A program made the translations under genes and the position numbers. Below are positions 9,116 to 19,805 of a DNA stretch of 64,000 bases, one piece after another (position 1 is the first letter of the stretch; each line of letters starts with the position of its first letter). The DNA is taken from contig NZ_BCUS01000018.1 of the NCBI RefSeq assembly GCF_001591345.1, positions 1 to 64,000 of the forward strand, in the 5' to 3' direction. The stretch comes from Variovorax boronicumulans NBRC 103145 (lineage in GTDB: Bacteria > Pseudomonadota > Gammaproteobacteria > Burkholderiales > Burkholderiaceae_C). The notes under the pieces are model-generated. The model was not told the origin of the DNA and did not search any database. It worked only from the letters and a program-made list of their open reading frames with translations.

Positions 9116-9925
9116 TCAGGCCGACGCGGCAGGGGCGAGAGTGACGGGTTGGGGATCGAAGATGCGGTAGCGCTTCCAGGGCAGCGTGAGCCAGTTGCCC
9201 TGGGTGTTCTGCAGGTGCTCCTGCACTTCCAGCGTGGCGCGCGACGAGGCGGGGCCGTCCTGGCTGCTGATGCGCAGCCAGTGCAGCCGCGCCCGCGCAT
9301 AGGCGTGGCCGAAGTCTTCCCAGCTCTCGAAGCTGTCCTGCGCGCGCTGTGCGTTGAGGAACAGCACCAGCCAGGCCTGCGACTCGGGCACCCAGCCCAG
9401 CAGCGCGATGCAGCGCACCAGGAAGGCGGTGCGCGCGCAGTCGAAGGCCAGCGCGTCGCGCACCTGGCCCTCGGCCGCGAGCTGTTCGTAGAAATTGGCG
9501 TGGGTGCGGCCGAGCCCGCCGACCCAGCCGACGAGCGCGGCCTGCATCTGCGTGGCGATGTCGCGCTCGGGCAGGTCGGCGGCCATGTTCATTTCGCGCA
9601 GCACCTGCTTGGCCAGCCGCTGGCGCTGCTCGGCGGGCACGTCGAGCGCCAGCGTGTCGCTGTCGCAGCGCAGGCCGTTGCGCAGCAGCAGGATGTCGCC
9701 GAGCGCCAGCGCCCAGCGGCGGCGGTTGGGCACCACCTTGCCGGCATCGGCTCTGGCCTGCGCCGCGCGCACCGCGAGGTCGGCGTTGGCCTTTTCCATG
9801 TGGCCGATCGCCGTGCCCGAGCCGCGCACGACGAGGCGGAACGCGGTGCGCACGATGAACCACGCGATGCGCACCCCGAGGTACAGCAGGCCCAGGAACA
9901 CAACGATGACGATGGCCTGCGTCAT
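9116..9925 (-). CDS. DUF1266-like membrane-anchored protein
   Basis: A 269-residue protein with one N-terminal membrane segment (about residues 4-33, MTQAIVIVVFLGLLYLGVRI onward). A helical cytoplasmic domain follows, with the late motif SWEDFGHAYARARLHWLR. That motif and the W-rich hydrophobic helices resemble DUF1266, known from E. coli YbeU/YbeR, whose function is not established. The start ATG 9925 overlaps the stop of the PcfJ-like gene as ATGA, so translation is probably coupled and the products may act together. The DUF4034-like gene follows 16 bp later. No catalytic motif is recognisable. Confidence 0.6.
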   Translation of the reverse strand: MTQAIVIVVFLGLLYLGVRIAWFIVRTAFRLVVRGSGTAIGHMEKANADLAVRAAQARADAGKVVPNRRRWALALGDILLLRNGLRCDSDTLALDVPAEQRQRLAKQVLREMNMAADLPERDIATQMQAALVGWVGGLGRTHANFYEQLAAEGQVRDALAFDCARTAFLVRCIALLGWVPESQAWLVLFLNAQRAQDSFESWEDFGHAYARARLHWLRISSQDGPASSRATLEVQEHLQNTQGNWLTLPWKRYRIFDPQPVTLAPAASA

Positions 9926-11286
9926 GGCAATGCCGCTCCCAGCGGCGGCGCGCACACGGCGGCGCTCAGCGAGATGCCTTCGATCTCCAGCATCGTGGCG
10001 GGCGCCTGCGTGGGGGCCGCCTGCAGCGACGGCGGCAACCGGTTCGGGGGCAGCGTCAGCCGTGCGGCGGCGGCCACCGCCACGTCCATCTGGCGCAGCC
10101 GCGCCAGCTCGTGCGGCGCGATGCGCAGCAGCAGCCATTGCAGCGCCGGCGGCGGCTGCTCGAAGTGCTCGATCAGGTGGAAGTTGCCGCTCATCACGCT
10201 GAGCAGAAAGTCGGGGCTCTGTACGTCGGTGACGAACTTCCATTCGCCCCGGGCGGTGTCCGAGGCCTCGGGCTCGAACACCAGGCCCATGCCCTCGCAG
10301 TCGCTGTGGCGCTCGCCGCGCGGCGGCAGCGTGCGCAGAAACTGCAGCACGTCGTCCGCGTACTTGCGGATCGGGTGGCGGTTCTGCTTGCCCTTGATCT
10401 GGTCGACGCGCAGCCCGTCGGCGTGCACTTCGAGGCTGATGGTCACGTGCGGCAGGTTGCCCGCGCTGCGCAGCGTGAACAGGCGCAGCCGGCCGCTCTG
10501 CGCGGCGCTGGCGTACTGCTCGCCGTAGCCGCCATTGAGCTTCTTGATGTTGGCGAACTGGCCCAGGCAGTGCTGCATGTGGAACGACTCGTAGGCCATC
10601 TCTTCGCGCAAGGCCGCATGGCTGCCGATGAACTCGAAGATCACGCCGTTGGGCGTGCGCAGCACTTCCTTCAGCGCCAGGCCGCTGCTGGGCACCCAGC
10701 CCTTGTTGCGCTTGGCCTGCATGCGCTGGTGCTCCTGCTCCCACAGGGCCATGGCCATGAAGCAGGTGATGCGCTGCAGCTTCTGTTCGAGCCGCGTGCC
10801 GCGCCGCGAACGCAAAAACTCGACCAGCATGCGTTCGCGGTCGACCAGCAGCAGGTGATCGGGGTCGAGGTAGTAGAAAGTCTTCGGAGCGGCTTCGGCG
10901 GCGGGCGATTCGGCCGTGTTGCCCTTGTTGCCCTTGGACTTTTCCTTGTCCTGCGCGGACGCCGCGTTCACCGCGACAGGGGTGCGCGGCTGCAGCTGCT
11001 TGGCCAGCCACTCGGGCAGCGGCTTGTCGGGCCCGGCCGCGGCCAGGTAGTCGACGGGCGACTGCACCGGCAGCACGTTGCCGAAGCTGCCGATGGCCCA
11101 GCGGAAGAAGTGGTTCAGCAGCCAGGCCGCCATGTCGGCGTCGTCGCCGCGCTCGGCGCTGCGGCGCGCGATCGCGGCCTTCACCTCGGGCGCGTTCACC
11201 ACGTCGCGCGGCAGGTACACCGCCGTCGCCGCGGCCGTGGGCGGCGAGGACGGGGTCGTGGACGGAGACGGAGTCGGGATCGGCAT
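9922..11286 (-). CDS. PcfJ-like domain protein
   Basis: A 454-residue protein. Residues about 230-320 resemble the PcfJ-like domain: ESFHMQHCLGQF (H236, H239, C240), then RLRLFTLRSAGNLPHVTISL and DQIKGKQNRHP at 295-305. The conserved H-x-x-H-C and Q-I-K-G-K-x-N features are the basis of the call. PcfJ was named from enterococcal conjugative plasmids, but its biochemical role is unknown and chromosomal homologues exist. The N-terminal 130 residues are low-complexity and proline/alanine rich. It sits 15 bp behind the exonuclease III gene and overlaps the DUF1266 gene by ATGA. No mobility genes are nearby, so plasmid origin is not supported. Confidence 0.6.
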   Translation of the reverse strand: MPIPTPSPSTTPSSPPTAAATAVYLPRDVVNAPEVKAAIARRSAERGDDADMAAWLLNHFFRWAIGSFGNVLPVQSPVDYLAAAGPDKPLPEWLAKQLQPRTPVAVNAASAQDKEKSKGNKGNTAESPAAEAAPKTFYYLDPDHLLLVDRERMLVEFLRSRRGTRLEQKLQRITCFMAMALWEQEHQRMQAKRNKGWVPSSGLALKEVLRTPNGVIFEFIGSHAALREEMAYESFHMQHCLGQFANIKKLNGGYGEQYASAAQSGRLRLFTLRSAGNLPHVTISLEVHADGLRVDQIKGKQNRHPIRKYADDVLQFLRTLPPRGERHSDCEGMGLVFEPEASDTARGEWKFVTDVQSPDFLLSVMSGNFHLIEHFEQPPPALQWLLLRIAPHELARLRQMDVAVAAAARLTLPPNRLPPSLQAAPTQAPATMLEIEGISLSAAVCAPPLGAALP

Positions 11287-11301
11287 CGACGGGCGGGCGA
11301 C

Positions 11302-12105
11302 TTACAGCGTGAAGTCGTACTCCACCGTGATCGGCGCGTGGTCGCTGAACTTGACCGTCTTGTAGATCGCCTCGGTGCGCGCCAGCGCGCCCATCGCCGG
11401 CGTGGCCAGGTGGTAGTCCAGCCGCCACCCCACGTTGTTCGCGTAGGCCTGGCCGCGGTTGCTCCACCAGGTGTAGGCGTCGCCCGTGGTGTCGGGCTTG
11501 AGGCGGCGGTACACGTCCACCAGGCCCGCGCCTTCGGTGCCGGCGTCGAGCAGGCGCGTCATCCAGGCGCGTTCTTCGGGCAGGAAGCCGCTGTTCTTCT
11601 GGTTGCCGCGCCAGTTCTTCAGGTCGATTTCCTGGTGCGCGATGTTGATGTCGCCGCACAGGATGAACTCGCGCTCCTTCTTCAGCGCCAGCAGGTGCGG
11701 GAAGAAGCCCTTCAGGAAGCGGAACTTGGCGGCCTGGCGCTCCTCGCCCGAGCTGCCGCTTGGGAAGTAGCAGCTGATGACCGAGAACTTGCGCTTGGGC
11801 GTGTCGAAGCGCAGCTCGAGGTAGCGGCCTTCGGCGTCGAATTCGGGATCACCCCAGCCCACCACCACGGCGCTGGGCGCATGCTTCGTGTAGATGGCGG
11901 TGCCCGCGTAGCCTTTTTTCTCGGCAAAGTGGAAGTGGCCCTGCAGGCCGGCCATCTGCTCGAAGCGGCCTTCGACATCGCTGGCCTGGACGCGGATCTC
12001 CTGCATGCAAATACAATCCGGCGCGAGTTCGGCCACCCAGTCGGCGACGCCCTTGGTGGCCGCCGAGCGCAGGCCATTGAGATTGAGACTGGTCAGTTTG
12101 AACAC
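11302..12105 (-). CDS. xth: Exodeoxyribonuclease III
   Basis: A 267-residue AP endonuclease and 3'-5' exonuclease of the ExoIII family used in base-excision repair. Motifs seen: KLTSLNLNGLRSA at the N-terminus, CMQEIR (metal-binding Glu), GDINIAHQEIDLKN (catalytic Asp/Asn) and SDHAPITVEYDF at the C-terminus (catalytic Asp-His). The start is GTG 12105-12103, giving (M)FKLTSLNLNGL, the expected family N-terminus. The frame runs open upstream but only as antisense of pyrE. The start codon is 12 bp from the divergent pyrE start, so the promoter must lie inside pyrE coding sequence. Three genes of unknown function follow in the same direction, the first after 15 bp. Confidence 0.9.
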   Translation of the reverse strand: MFKLTSLNLNGLRSAATKGVADWVAELAPDCICMQEIRVQASDVEGRFEQMAGLQGHFHFAEKKGYAGTAIYTKHAPSAVVVGWGDPEFDAEGRYLELRFDTPKRKFSVISCYFPSGSSGEERQAAKFRFLKGFFPHLLALKKEREFILCGDINIAHQEIDLKNWRGNQKNSGFLPEERAWMTRLLDAGTEGAGLVDVYRRLKPDTTGDAYTWWSNRGQAYANNVGWRLDYHLATPAMGALARTEAIYKTVKFSDHAPITVEYDFTL

Positions 12106-12117
12106 AAGGAATTTCCA

Positions 12118-12798
12118 ATGGCTGTAGACGGTCAGACAAGCAGCGCGGTGGCACAGGACTTCGTCCAGTTCGCGCTCGACGCCGGCGTGCTTCGCTTCGG
12201 CGAATTCAAGACCAAGGCCGGTCGCATGAGCCCGTATTTCTTCAATTCGGGCCTCTTCGACGACGGCGCCAAGATCGCGCGGCTCGCCGGATTCTATGCA
12301 GACCGCCTGGTCGAAAGCGGCCTCGAGTTCGACATGATCTTCGGCCCCGCCTACAAGGGCATCCCGCTGGGCGCCACCGTGGCCGCCGAGCTGGCCCGCC
12401 GGGGCCGCAACTACCCCTTCGCGTACAACCGCAAGGAAGCCAAGGCGCACGGCGAAGGCGGCAACCTCGTGGGCGCGCCCCTCAAGGGCCGCGTGCTGAT
12501 CGTCGACGACGTGATGTCGGCCGGCACCGCGGTGCGCGAATCGATCGCCGCGATCCAGGCCGCGGGCGCCACGCCGCATGCCGTGGCCATCGCCCTGGAC
12601 CGGCAGGAAAAAGCCACCGAGAACGGCGTCGACGTGGACCACAGCGCCGTGCAGTACGTGCGCAACCAGCTCGGCCTCGCAGTGGTGCCCATCGCCACGC
12701 TGGACGACCTGCTGAGCTACCTCTCGGGCAATGCCGCCGCCGACCTCGGCGCGCACCGCGAGCGCGTGCTGGCCTACCGCACGCGCTACGGCGCCTGA
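12118..12798 (+). CDS. pyrE: Orotate phosphoribosyltransferase
   Basis: A 226-residue type I phosphoribosyltransferase that makes OMP from orotate and PRPP in de novo pyrimidine synthesis. The PRPP-binding motif VLIVDDVMSAGTAVRE is clear, as are SPYFFNSGLF and GPAYKGIPLGATVA near the N-terminus. The length is standard. The start ATG 12118 follows an AAGGA Shine-Dalgarno at 12106-12110, which abuts the divergent exonuclease III start codon. The gene therefore depends on a promoter within the xth coding region. A DUF4124 gene follows after 12 bp. Confidence 0.95.
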   Translation: MAVDGQTSSAVAQDFVQFALDAGVLRFGEFKTKAGRMSPYFFNSGLFDDGAKIARLAGFYADRLVESGLEFDMIFGPAYKGIPLGATVAAELARRGRNYPFAYNRKEAKAHGEGGNLVGAPLKGRVLIVDDVMSAGTAVRESIAAIQAAGATPHAVAIALDRQEKATENGVDVDHSAVQYVRNQLGLAVVPIATLDDLLSYLSGNAAADLGAHRERVLAYRTRYGA

Positions 12799-12810
12799 GA
12801 CGCAGCGCTG

Positions 12811-13503
12811 ATGCGACGCCCCGCGCGCGATCCCTCTTCTGCTGCCGCCGTGGCGTCGCTGTGGCTGAGCCTGGTGGCCCTGTCGTCGTGCGCAACGGCG
12901 CTGGCCCAGCCTGCCAGGACGGACGGGCCCGGTGTCGGCATCTACACCTGCGTCGACGCGCGCGGGCGCACGCTCACGGCCGACCGGCCGATCGCCGAGT
13001 GCAGCGACCGCGAGCAGCGCGAACTGGGCCCGAGCGGCACGGTGCGCCGCAAGCTGGAGCCGACCTACACGGCGCGCGAGCAGCAGGAGCGCGAGGACCG
13101 CGCGCGCGAAGCCGCCATCCAGGCCGCACGGCTCATCGACGAGCGCCGCCGCGAGCGCGCGCTGCTGGTGCGCTACCCCAACGCCACCACGCACGACCGC
13201 GAGCGCGTCGAGGCCCTGTCGCAGATCGACGCCGTGATCCAGGCCGCGAAGAAGCGCCTCGTCGAGCTCGCCGACGACCGCAAGAAGATCGACGAAGAGC
13301 TCGAGTTCTACAAGCAGGACACGAGCAAGGCGCCCGGCGCCGTGCGCCGCCGCATCGAGGACAACACGCAGAGCGTGGCCGTGCAGAACCGCTTCATCAC
13401 GGAGCAGGAAGACGAGAAGAAGCGCGTGAATGCGCGCTTCGACGAAGAGCGCGGGCGCCTGAAGACGCTCTGGTCGCCGCAGAACGGCGGCAACCCGCGC
13501 TGA
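12811..13503 (+). CDS. DUF4124 domain protein, secreted
   Basis: A 230-residue protein with an N-terminal signal peptide (about 1-33, ending CATALAQ). It is followed by a short DUF4124 segment (GVGIYTCVDARGRTLTADRP) and a long charged helical region (about 85-215) rich in Glu, Arg and Lys that is probably coiled coil. DUF4124 proteins are common periplasmic proteins of betaproteobacteria with no assigned function. It lies 12 bp after pyrE and may be cotranscribed. It ends at a hairpin shared with the convergent gatB gene. Confidence 0.8.
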   Translation: MRRPARDPSSAAAVASLWLSLVALSSCATALAQPARTDGPGVGIYTCVDARGRTLTADRPIAECSDREQRELGPSGTVRRKLEPTYTAREQQEREDRAREAAIQAARLIDERRRERALLVRYPNATTHDRERVEALSQIDAVIQAAKKRLVELADDRKKIDEELEFYKQDTSKAPGAVRRRIEDNTQSVAVQNRFITEQEDEKKRVNARFDEERGRLKTLWSPQNGGNPR

Positions 13504-13512
13504 ACGGACCCG

Positions 13513-13536
13513 CCGGGGCCTGGCGCAAGGCCCCGG
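13513..13536. terminator. Bidirectional hairpin between DUF4124 gene and gatB
   Basis: A perfect 9-bp stem (CCGGGGCCT / AGGCCCCGG) with a 6-nt loop sits between two convergent genes. There is no T tract on either side, so it is a weak or factor-assisted terminator rather than a classic intrinsic one. Confidence 0.5.
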
Positions 13537-13549
13537 GGCTCGCTCGTGA

Positions 13550-15040
13550 TCAGCCCAGCTTGGCTTTCAGCAGCTCGGTGACCTGCGCAGGGTTCGCCTT
13601 GCCGCCGCTGGCCTTCATGACCTGGCCCACGAGGCCGTTGAGCGCCTTTTCCTTGCCGCCACGGTATTCCTCGACGTTCTTCGCGTTCTTGGCTATCACC
13701 TCGTCGAGGATCTTGTCGAGTGCGCCGGTGTCGTTCATCGGCTTGAGGTCTTTCGCTTCGATGATCGCGTCGACATCGCTGCCTTCGCCGCTCCACAGCG
13801 CCTCGAACACCTGGCGCGCGGCGTTGTTGGGCAGCGTGCCGTCGGCGATGCGCGTCACCAGCTGCGCGAGCTGCGCGGCCTTCACGGGTGCGGCCTCGAT
13901 GCCGATCTCGGCGGCGTTCAGGCGGCGTGCCATCTCGCCGGTGATCCAGTTGCTGGCCAGCTTGGGCGCTGCACCGGCGTTCACCGCATCGTCGAAGTAC
14001 TGCGCCAGCGCCGCGCCTTGCGTGAGCTGCGCGGCGTCGTATTCCGACAGGCCGTGGTCGCGCACATAGCGCTCGGCCGTGGCGCGCGGCAGCTCGGGCA
14101 TCGTGGCACGCACGCGCTCGATCCACTCGGCGGCCACCACGAGGGGCGGCAGGTCCGGATCGGGGAAGTAGCGGTAGTCGGCCGCGTCTTCCTTGGTGCG
14201 CATGGTGCGCGTCTCGCCGGTGGCGGGATCGAACAGCACGGTGGCCTGTTCGATGGCGCGGCCTTCTTCGAGCTCGTCGATCTGCGAGTTGATCTCGTAG
14301 TCGATCGCCTGCTGCATGAACTTGAAGCTGTTCAGATTCTTGATCTCGCGGCGCGTGCCGAGCTTCTCGCCGGGCTTGCGCACCGACACGTTGGCGTCGC
14401 AGCGAAAGCTGCCTTCCTGCATGTTGCCGTCGCAGATGCCGATCCACGTGACGATCTTGTGCAGCTCCTTCGCATAGGCCACGGCCTCGGCGGTGGAGCG
14501 CATGTCGGGCTCGGTCACGATCTCCAGCAGCGGCGTGCCGGCGCGGTTCAGGTCGATGCCGCTCTGGCCGATGAAGTCTTCGTGCAGCGACTTGCCCGCG
14601 TCTTCTTCGAGGTGGGCGCGCACCAGGCGCACGGTTTTTTTCTCTTCGCCGAGGAAGAACGACACCGCGCCGCCTTGCACCACCGGGATCTCGAACTGGC
14701 TGATCTGGTAGCCCTTGGGCAGGTCGGGGTAGAAGTAGTTCTTGCGCGCGAACACGCTGCGCGGTGCGATGTGCGAGCCCAGCGCCAGGCCCAGCTTGAT
14801 GGCGCGTTCGACCGCGCCCTTGTTCATCACGGGCAGCGTGCCGGGCAGTGCCAGGTCGACCGCGCAGGCCTGCGTGTTGGGCTCGGCGCCGAAGGCCGTG
14901 GAGGCACGGCTGAAGATCTTGCTCGCGGTCGACAGTTGGGCGTGCGTCTCGAAGCCGATGATGACTTCATAGCCGCGCACCAGCGGGCCGGTCGGGCGGC
15001 CTTGTTGTTGTGCTTCGAATGTGTTCACGGTCTCGCTCAT
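13550..15040 (-). CDS. gatB: Asp/Glu-tRNA amidotransferase subunit B
   Basis: A 496-residue GatB, the kinase-like and tRNA-binding subunit that activates Glu-tRNA(Gln) or Asp-tRNA(Asn) for amidation. Family motifs: [20 protein letters not shown] near the N-terminus, [15 protein letters not shown], and a YqeY-like C-terminal tail ending in [11 protein letters not shown]. It is the last gene of gatC-gatA-gatB, one base after the gatA stop. The length is normal. Confidence 0.97.
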   Translation of the reverse strand: MSETVNTFEAQQQGRPTGPLVRGYEVIIGFETHAQLSTASKIFSRASTAFGAEPNTQACAVDLALPGTLPVMNKGAVERAIKLGLALGSHIAPRSVFARKNYFYPDLPKGYQISQFEIPVVQGGAVSFFLGEEKKTVRLVRAHLEEDAGKSLHEDFIGQSGIDLNRAGTPLLEIVTEPDMRSTAEAVAYAKELHKIVTWIGICDGNMQEGSFRCDANVSVRKPGEKLGTRREIKNLNSFKFMQQAIDYEINSQIDELEEGRAIEQATVLFDPATGETRTMRTKEDAADYRYFPDPDLPPLVVAAEWIERVRATMPELPRATAERYVRDHGLSEYDAAQLTQGAALAQYFDDAVNAGAAPKLASNWITGEMARRLNAAEIGIEAAPVKAAQLAQLVTRIADGTLPNNAARQVFEALWSGEGSDVDAIIEAKDLKPMNDTGALDKILDEVIAKNAKNVEEYRGGKEKALNGLVGQVMKASGGKANPAQVTELLKAKLG

Positions 15041-15041
15041 G

Positions 15042-18091
<3,050 letters not shown>

Positions 18092-18110
18092 AAGGCGAAA
18101 GCCATCATCG

Positions 18111-18141
18111 GCCGGCCTCTGCTTGCGCAGGCCGGCTTTTT
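18111..18141 (+). terminator. Intrinsic terminator after mreB
   Basis: An 8-bp stem GCCGGCCT / AGGCCGGC with a 10-nt loop is followed by TTTTT. It lies between mreB and mreC and should lower read-through, so MreB is made in excess of MreC, MreD and PBP2. Confidence 0.8.
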
Positions 18142-18177
18142 GTTATTTGATGCCGCACCACCGCCGGGTCTGACTAC

Positions 18178-19140
18178 ATGCCTCTGGGCACGCTCGATCG
18201 CACAGCGCCACCCCTGTTCAACCAGGGGCAATCGGCACTCAGCAAGCTGATCTTCTTCGGCGCGCTCTCGCTCTTCCTCATGGTCGCCGACGCCCGCTTT
18301 CACCTCGTGAAGCCGATCCGCTCGGCCATCGGCGCGGTGCTCTACCCGGTGCAGATGGCGGCGCTCAAGCCGGTCATGCTGGTGATGGGCGGCAGCCGCT
18401 ACTTCGAAGAGCTGCAGACCGCGCAGCGCAACGAAGACGAGGCCCGCAAGGCCCTGATGCTGCAGGCCGAGACCGCCAGCCGCGCCGACACGCTCGCGCA
18501 AGACAACGCCCGCCTGCGCGAGCTGCTCGAGCTGCGCCAGACCACCACCACGCCGGGCCGCCCGGCCGAGGTGCTGTACGACGCGGCTGACCCCTACACG
18601 CGCAAGATCGTCATCGACCAGGGCCTCGCGCAGGGCGTGGCGGCCGGCTCGCCGGTGATCGACGCGCGCGGCGTGCTGGGCCAGGTGACGCAGGTGCTGC
18701 CCTTCACGAGCGAGGTCACGCTGGTGATCGACCGCGACCTGGCCATTCCCGTGCAGAACACCCGCACCGGCGTGCGCAGCGTGGCCTTCGGCGACGCCTC
18801 GGCGCACGGCGGCGGCATGGAGCTGCGCTTCATGGCCGCCAACGCCGACCTGCAGGAGGGCGACCTGCTCTCTACCAGCGGCGTCGACGGCATCTACCCG
18901 GCCGGCCTGCCGGTGGCCAAGATCGAACGCATCGAGCGCCGCGCCGACTCGGCCTTCGCACGCATCTACTGCGTGCCGCTGGCCCGCGTGACCGCGGCGC
19001 GCTACGTGCTGGTGCTCGAGCCCTCCGGCGCCCCGGTGGCGCCGCCGCACGTCGAGGCCGCGTCCACCCAGCGCAAGCGCCCCGAAGGCAAGCCGGGCGC
19101 CGGCAAGAACGAGAAGAAACCGTCGGGAGCCACGCGATGA
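18178..19140 (+). CDS. mreC: Rod-shape protein MreC
   Basis: A 320-residue bitopic periplasmic protein of the elongasome. It has one N-terminal membrane helix (about 22-40, KLIFFGALSLFLMVADARF), a coiled coil (about 80-120, rich in E, A, R and L) and then the beta-barrel domain. The C-terminal 30 residues are Lys/Pro-rich disordered tail. It links MreB and MreD to PBP2. The stop overlaps the mreD start as ATGA. Confidence 0.95.
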   Translation: MPLGTLDRTAPPLFNQGQSALSKLIFFGALSLFLMVADARFHLVKPIRSAIGAVLYPVQMAALKPVMLVMGGSRYFEELQTAQRNEDEARKALMLQAETASRADTLAQDNARLRELLELRQTTTTPGRPAEVLYDAADPYTRKIVIDQGLAQGVAAGSPVIDARGVLGQVTQVLPFTSEVTLVIDRDLAIPVQNTRTGVRSVAFGDASAHGGGMELRFMAANADLQEGDLLSTSGVDGIYPAGLPVAKIERIERRADSAFARIYCVPLARVTAARYVLVLEPSGAPVAPPHVEAASTQRKRPEGKPGAGKNEKKPSGATR

Positions 19141-19658
19141 TCAAGCGCCCCGGCCAGCAGCAGCTCCTGCTGCCCGTCAGCCCCGTCTTCATGTGGACCA
19201 GCCTGCTCGTGGCGCTGCTGGTCAACATGATTCCCATCGGCCGCGCCGCCTGGATGCCCGACCTGCTGGCGCTGGTGATCGTGTTCTGGGGCGTGCACCA
19301 GCCCGCGCGCGTGGGCATCGGCGCGGCCTTCATGTTCGGCCTGCTCATGGACGTGCACCAGTCGTCGATGCTGGGCCAGCATGCGCTGTCCTACACCACG
19401 CTGGGCTTCTTCGCGATCATGATCCACCGGCGCCTGCTGTGGTACCCGGTGCTCTCGCAGGCGCTGCAGGTGCTGCCGCTGTTTGCGCTGTCGCAGTTCA
19501 TCGAGGTGATCACGCGCATGATCGGCGGCGGCGTGTTCCCGGGCTGGGGCGTGCTGGTCTCGCCGGCCCTCGAGGCGGCGCTGTGGCCGCTGGCCACCGC
19601 GCTGCTGCTGGCGCCCCAGCGCCGCACGCCCGAACCCGACGAGAACCGCCCCCTCTAG
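19137..19658 (+). CDS. mreD: Rod-shape protein MreD
   Basis: A 173-residue inner-membrane protein with about five hydrophobic segments, including VFMWTSLLVALLVNMIPIG near the N-terminus and repeated Leu/Phe-rich helices to the end. MreD is the small membrane component of the elongasome. The start overlaps the end of mreC by 4 bp. A structured intergenic repeat separates it from mrdA. Confidence 0.9.
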   Translation: MIKRPGQQQLLLPVSPVFMWTSLLVALLVNMIPIGRAAWMPDLLALVIVFWGVHQPARVGIGAAFMFGLLMDVHQSSMLGQHALSYTTLGFFAIMIHRRLLWYPVLSQALQVLPLFALSQFIEVITRMIGGGVFPGWGVLVSPALEAALWPLATALLLAPQRRTPEPDENRPL

Positions 19659-19675
19659 TCATGGTGCCCCCCGGC

Positions 19676-19765
19676 TTTTCACTTCGCTTCGCTGCGTGTA
19701 ACTCCACCCCCCGAGGGGGAGGCGCGGCCCGCCTTGGGGCGGCCCGGCGGCGGCCGCCCCTCGCA
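19676..19765. repeat. GC-rich intergenic repeat with two hairpins
   Basis: Between mreD and mrdA a CTTCGCTTCGCTGCGTG-like stretch is followed by CCCCC-CGA-GGGGG (19707-19719). A second perfect 8-bp stem GGGGCGGC / GCCGCCCC with a 9-nt loop follows (19736-19760). The layout is like the element at 50262-50392 and looks like a dispersed intergenic palindromic repeat, not a gene. Confidence 0.5.
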
Positions 19766-19805
19766 TTTGCCATCGCACCTGCGCACGCCTAAGCTTCCTG
19801 ACGCC

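Noticed and set aside
7129-9144. A long plus-strand frame opposite the DUF4034-like gene
   Set aside because: Low-complexity Val/Gly/Arg/His composition and no domain; it mirrors the codon bias of the real minus-strand gene.
9922-11286. PcfJ-like gene as evidence for an integrated conjugative element
   Set aside because: No relaxase, coupling protein, integrase, attachment repeats or change in base composition is seen nearby.
10111-12798. An 895-residue plus-strand frame ending in PyrE
   Set aside because: Only the C-terminal 226 residues are PyrE. The rest is antisense of the PcfJ-like and exonuclease III genes.
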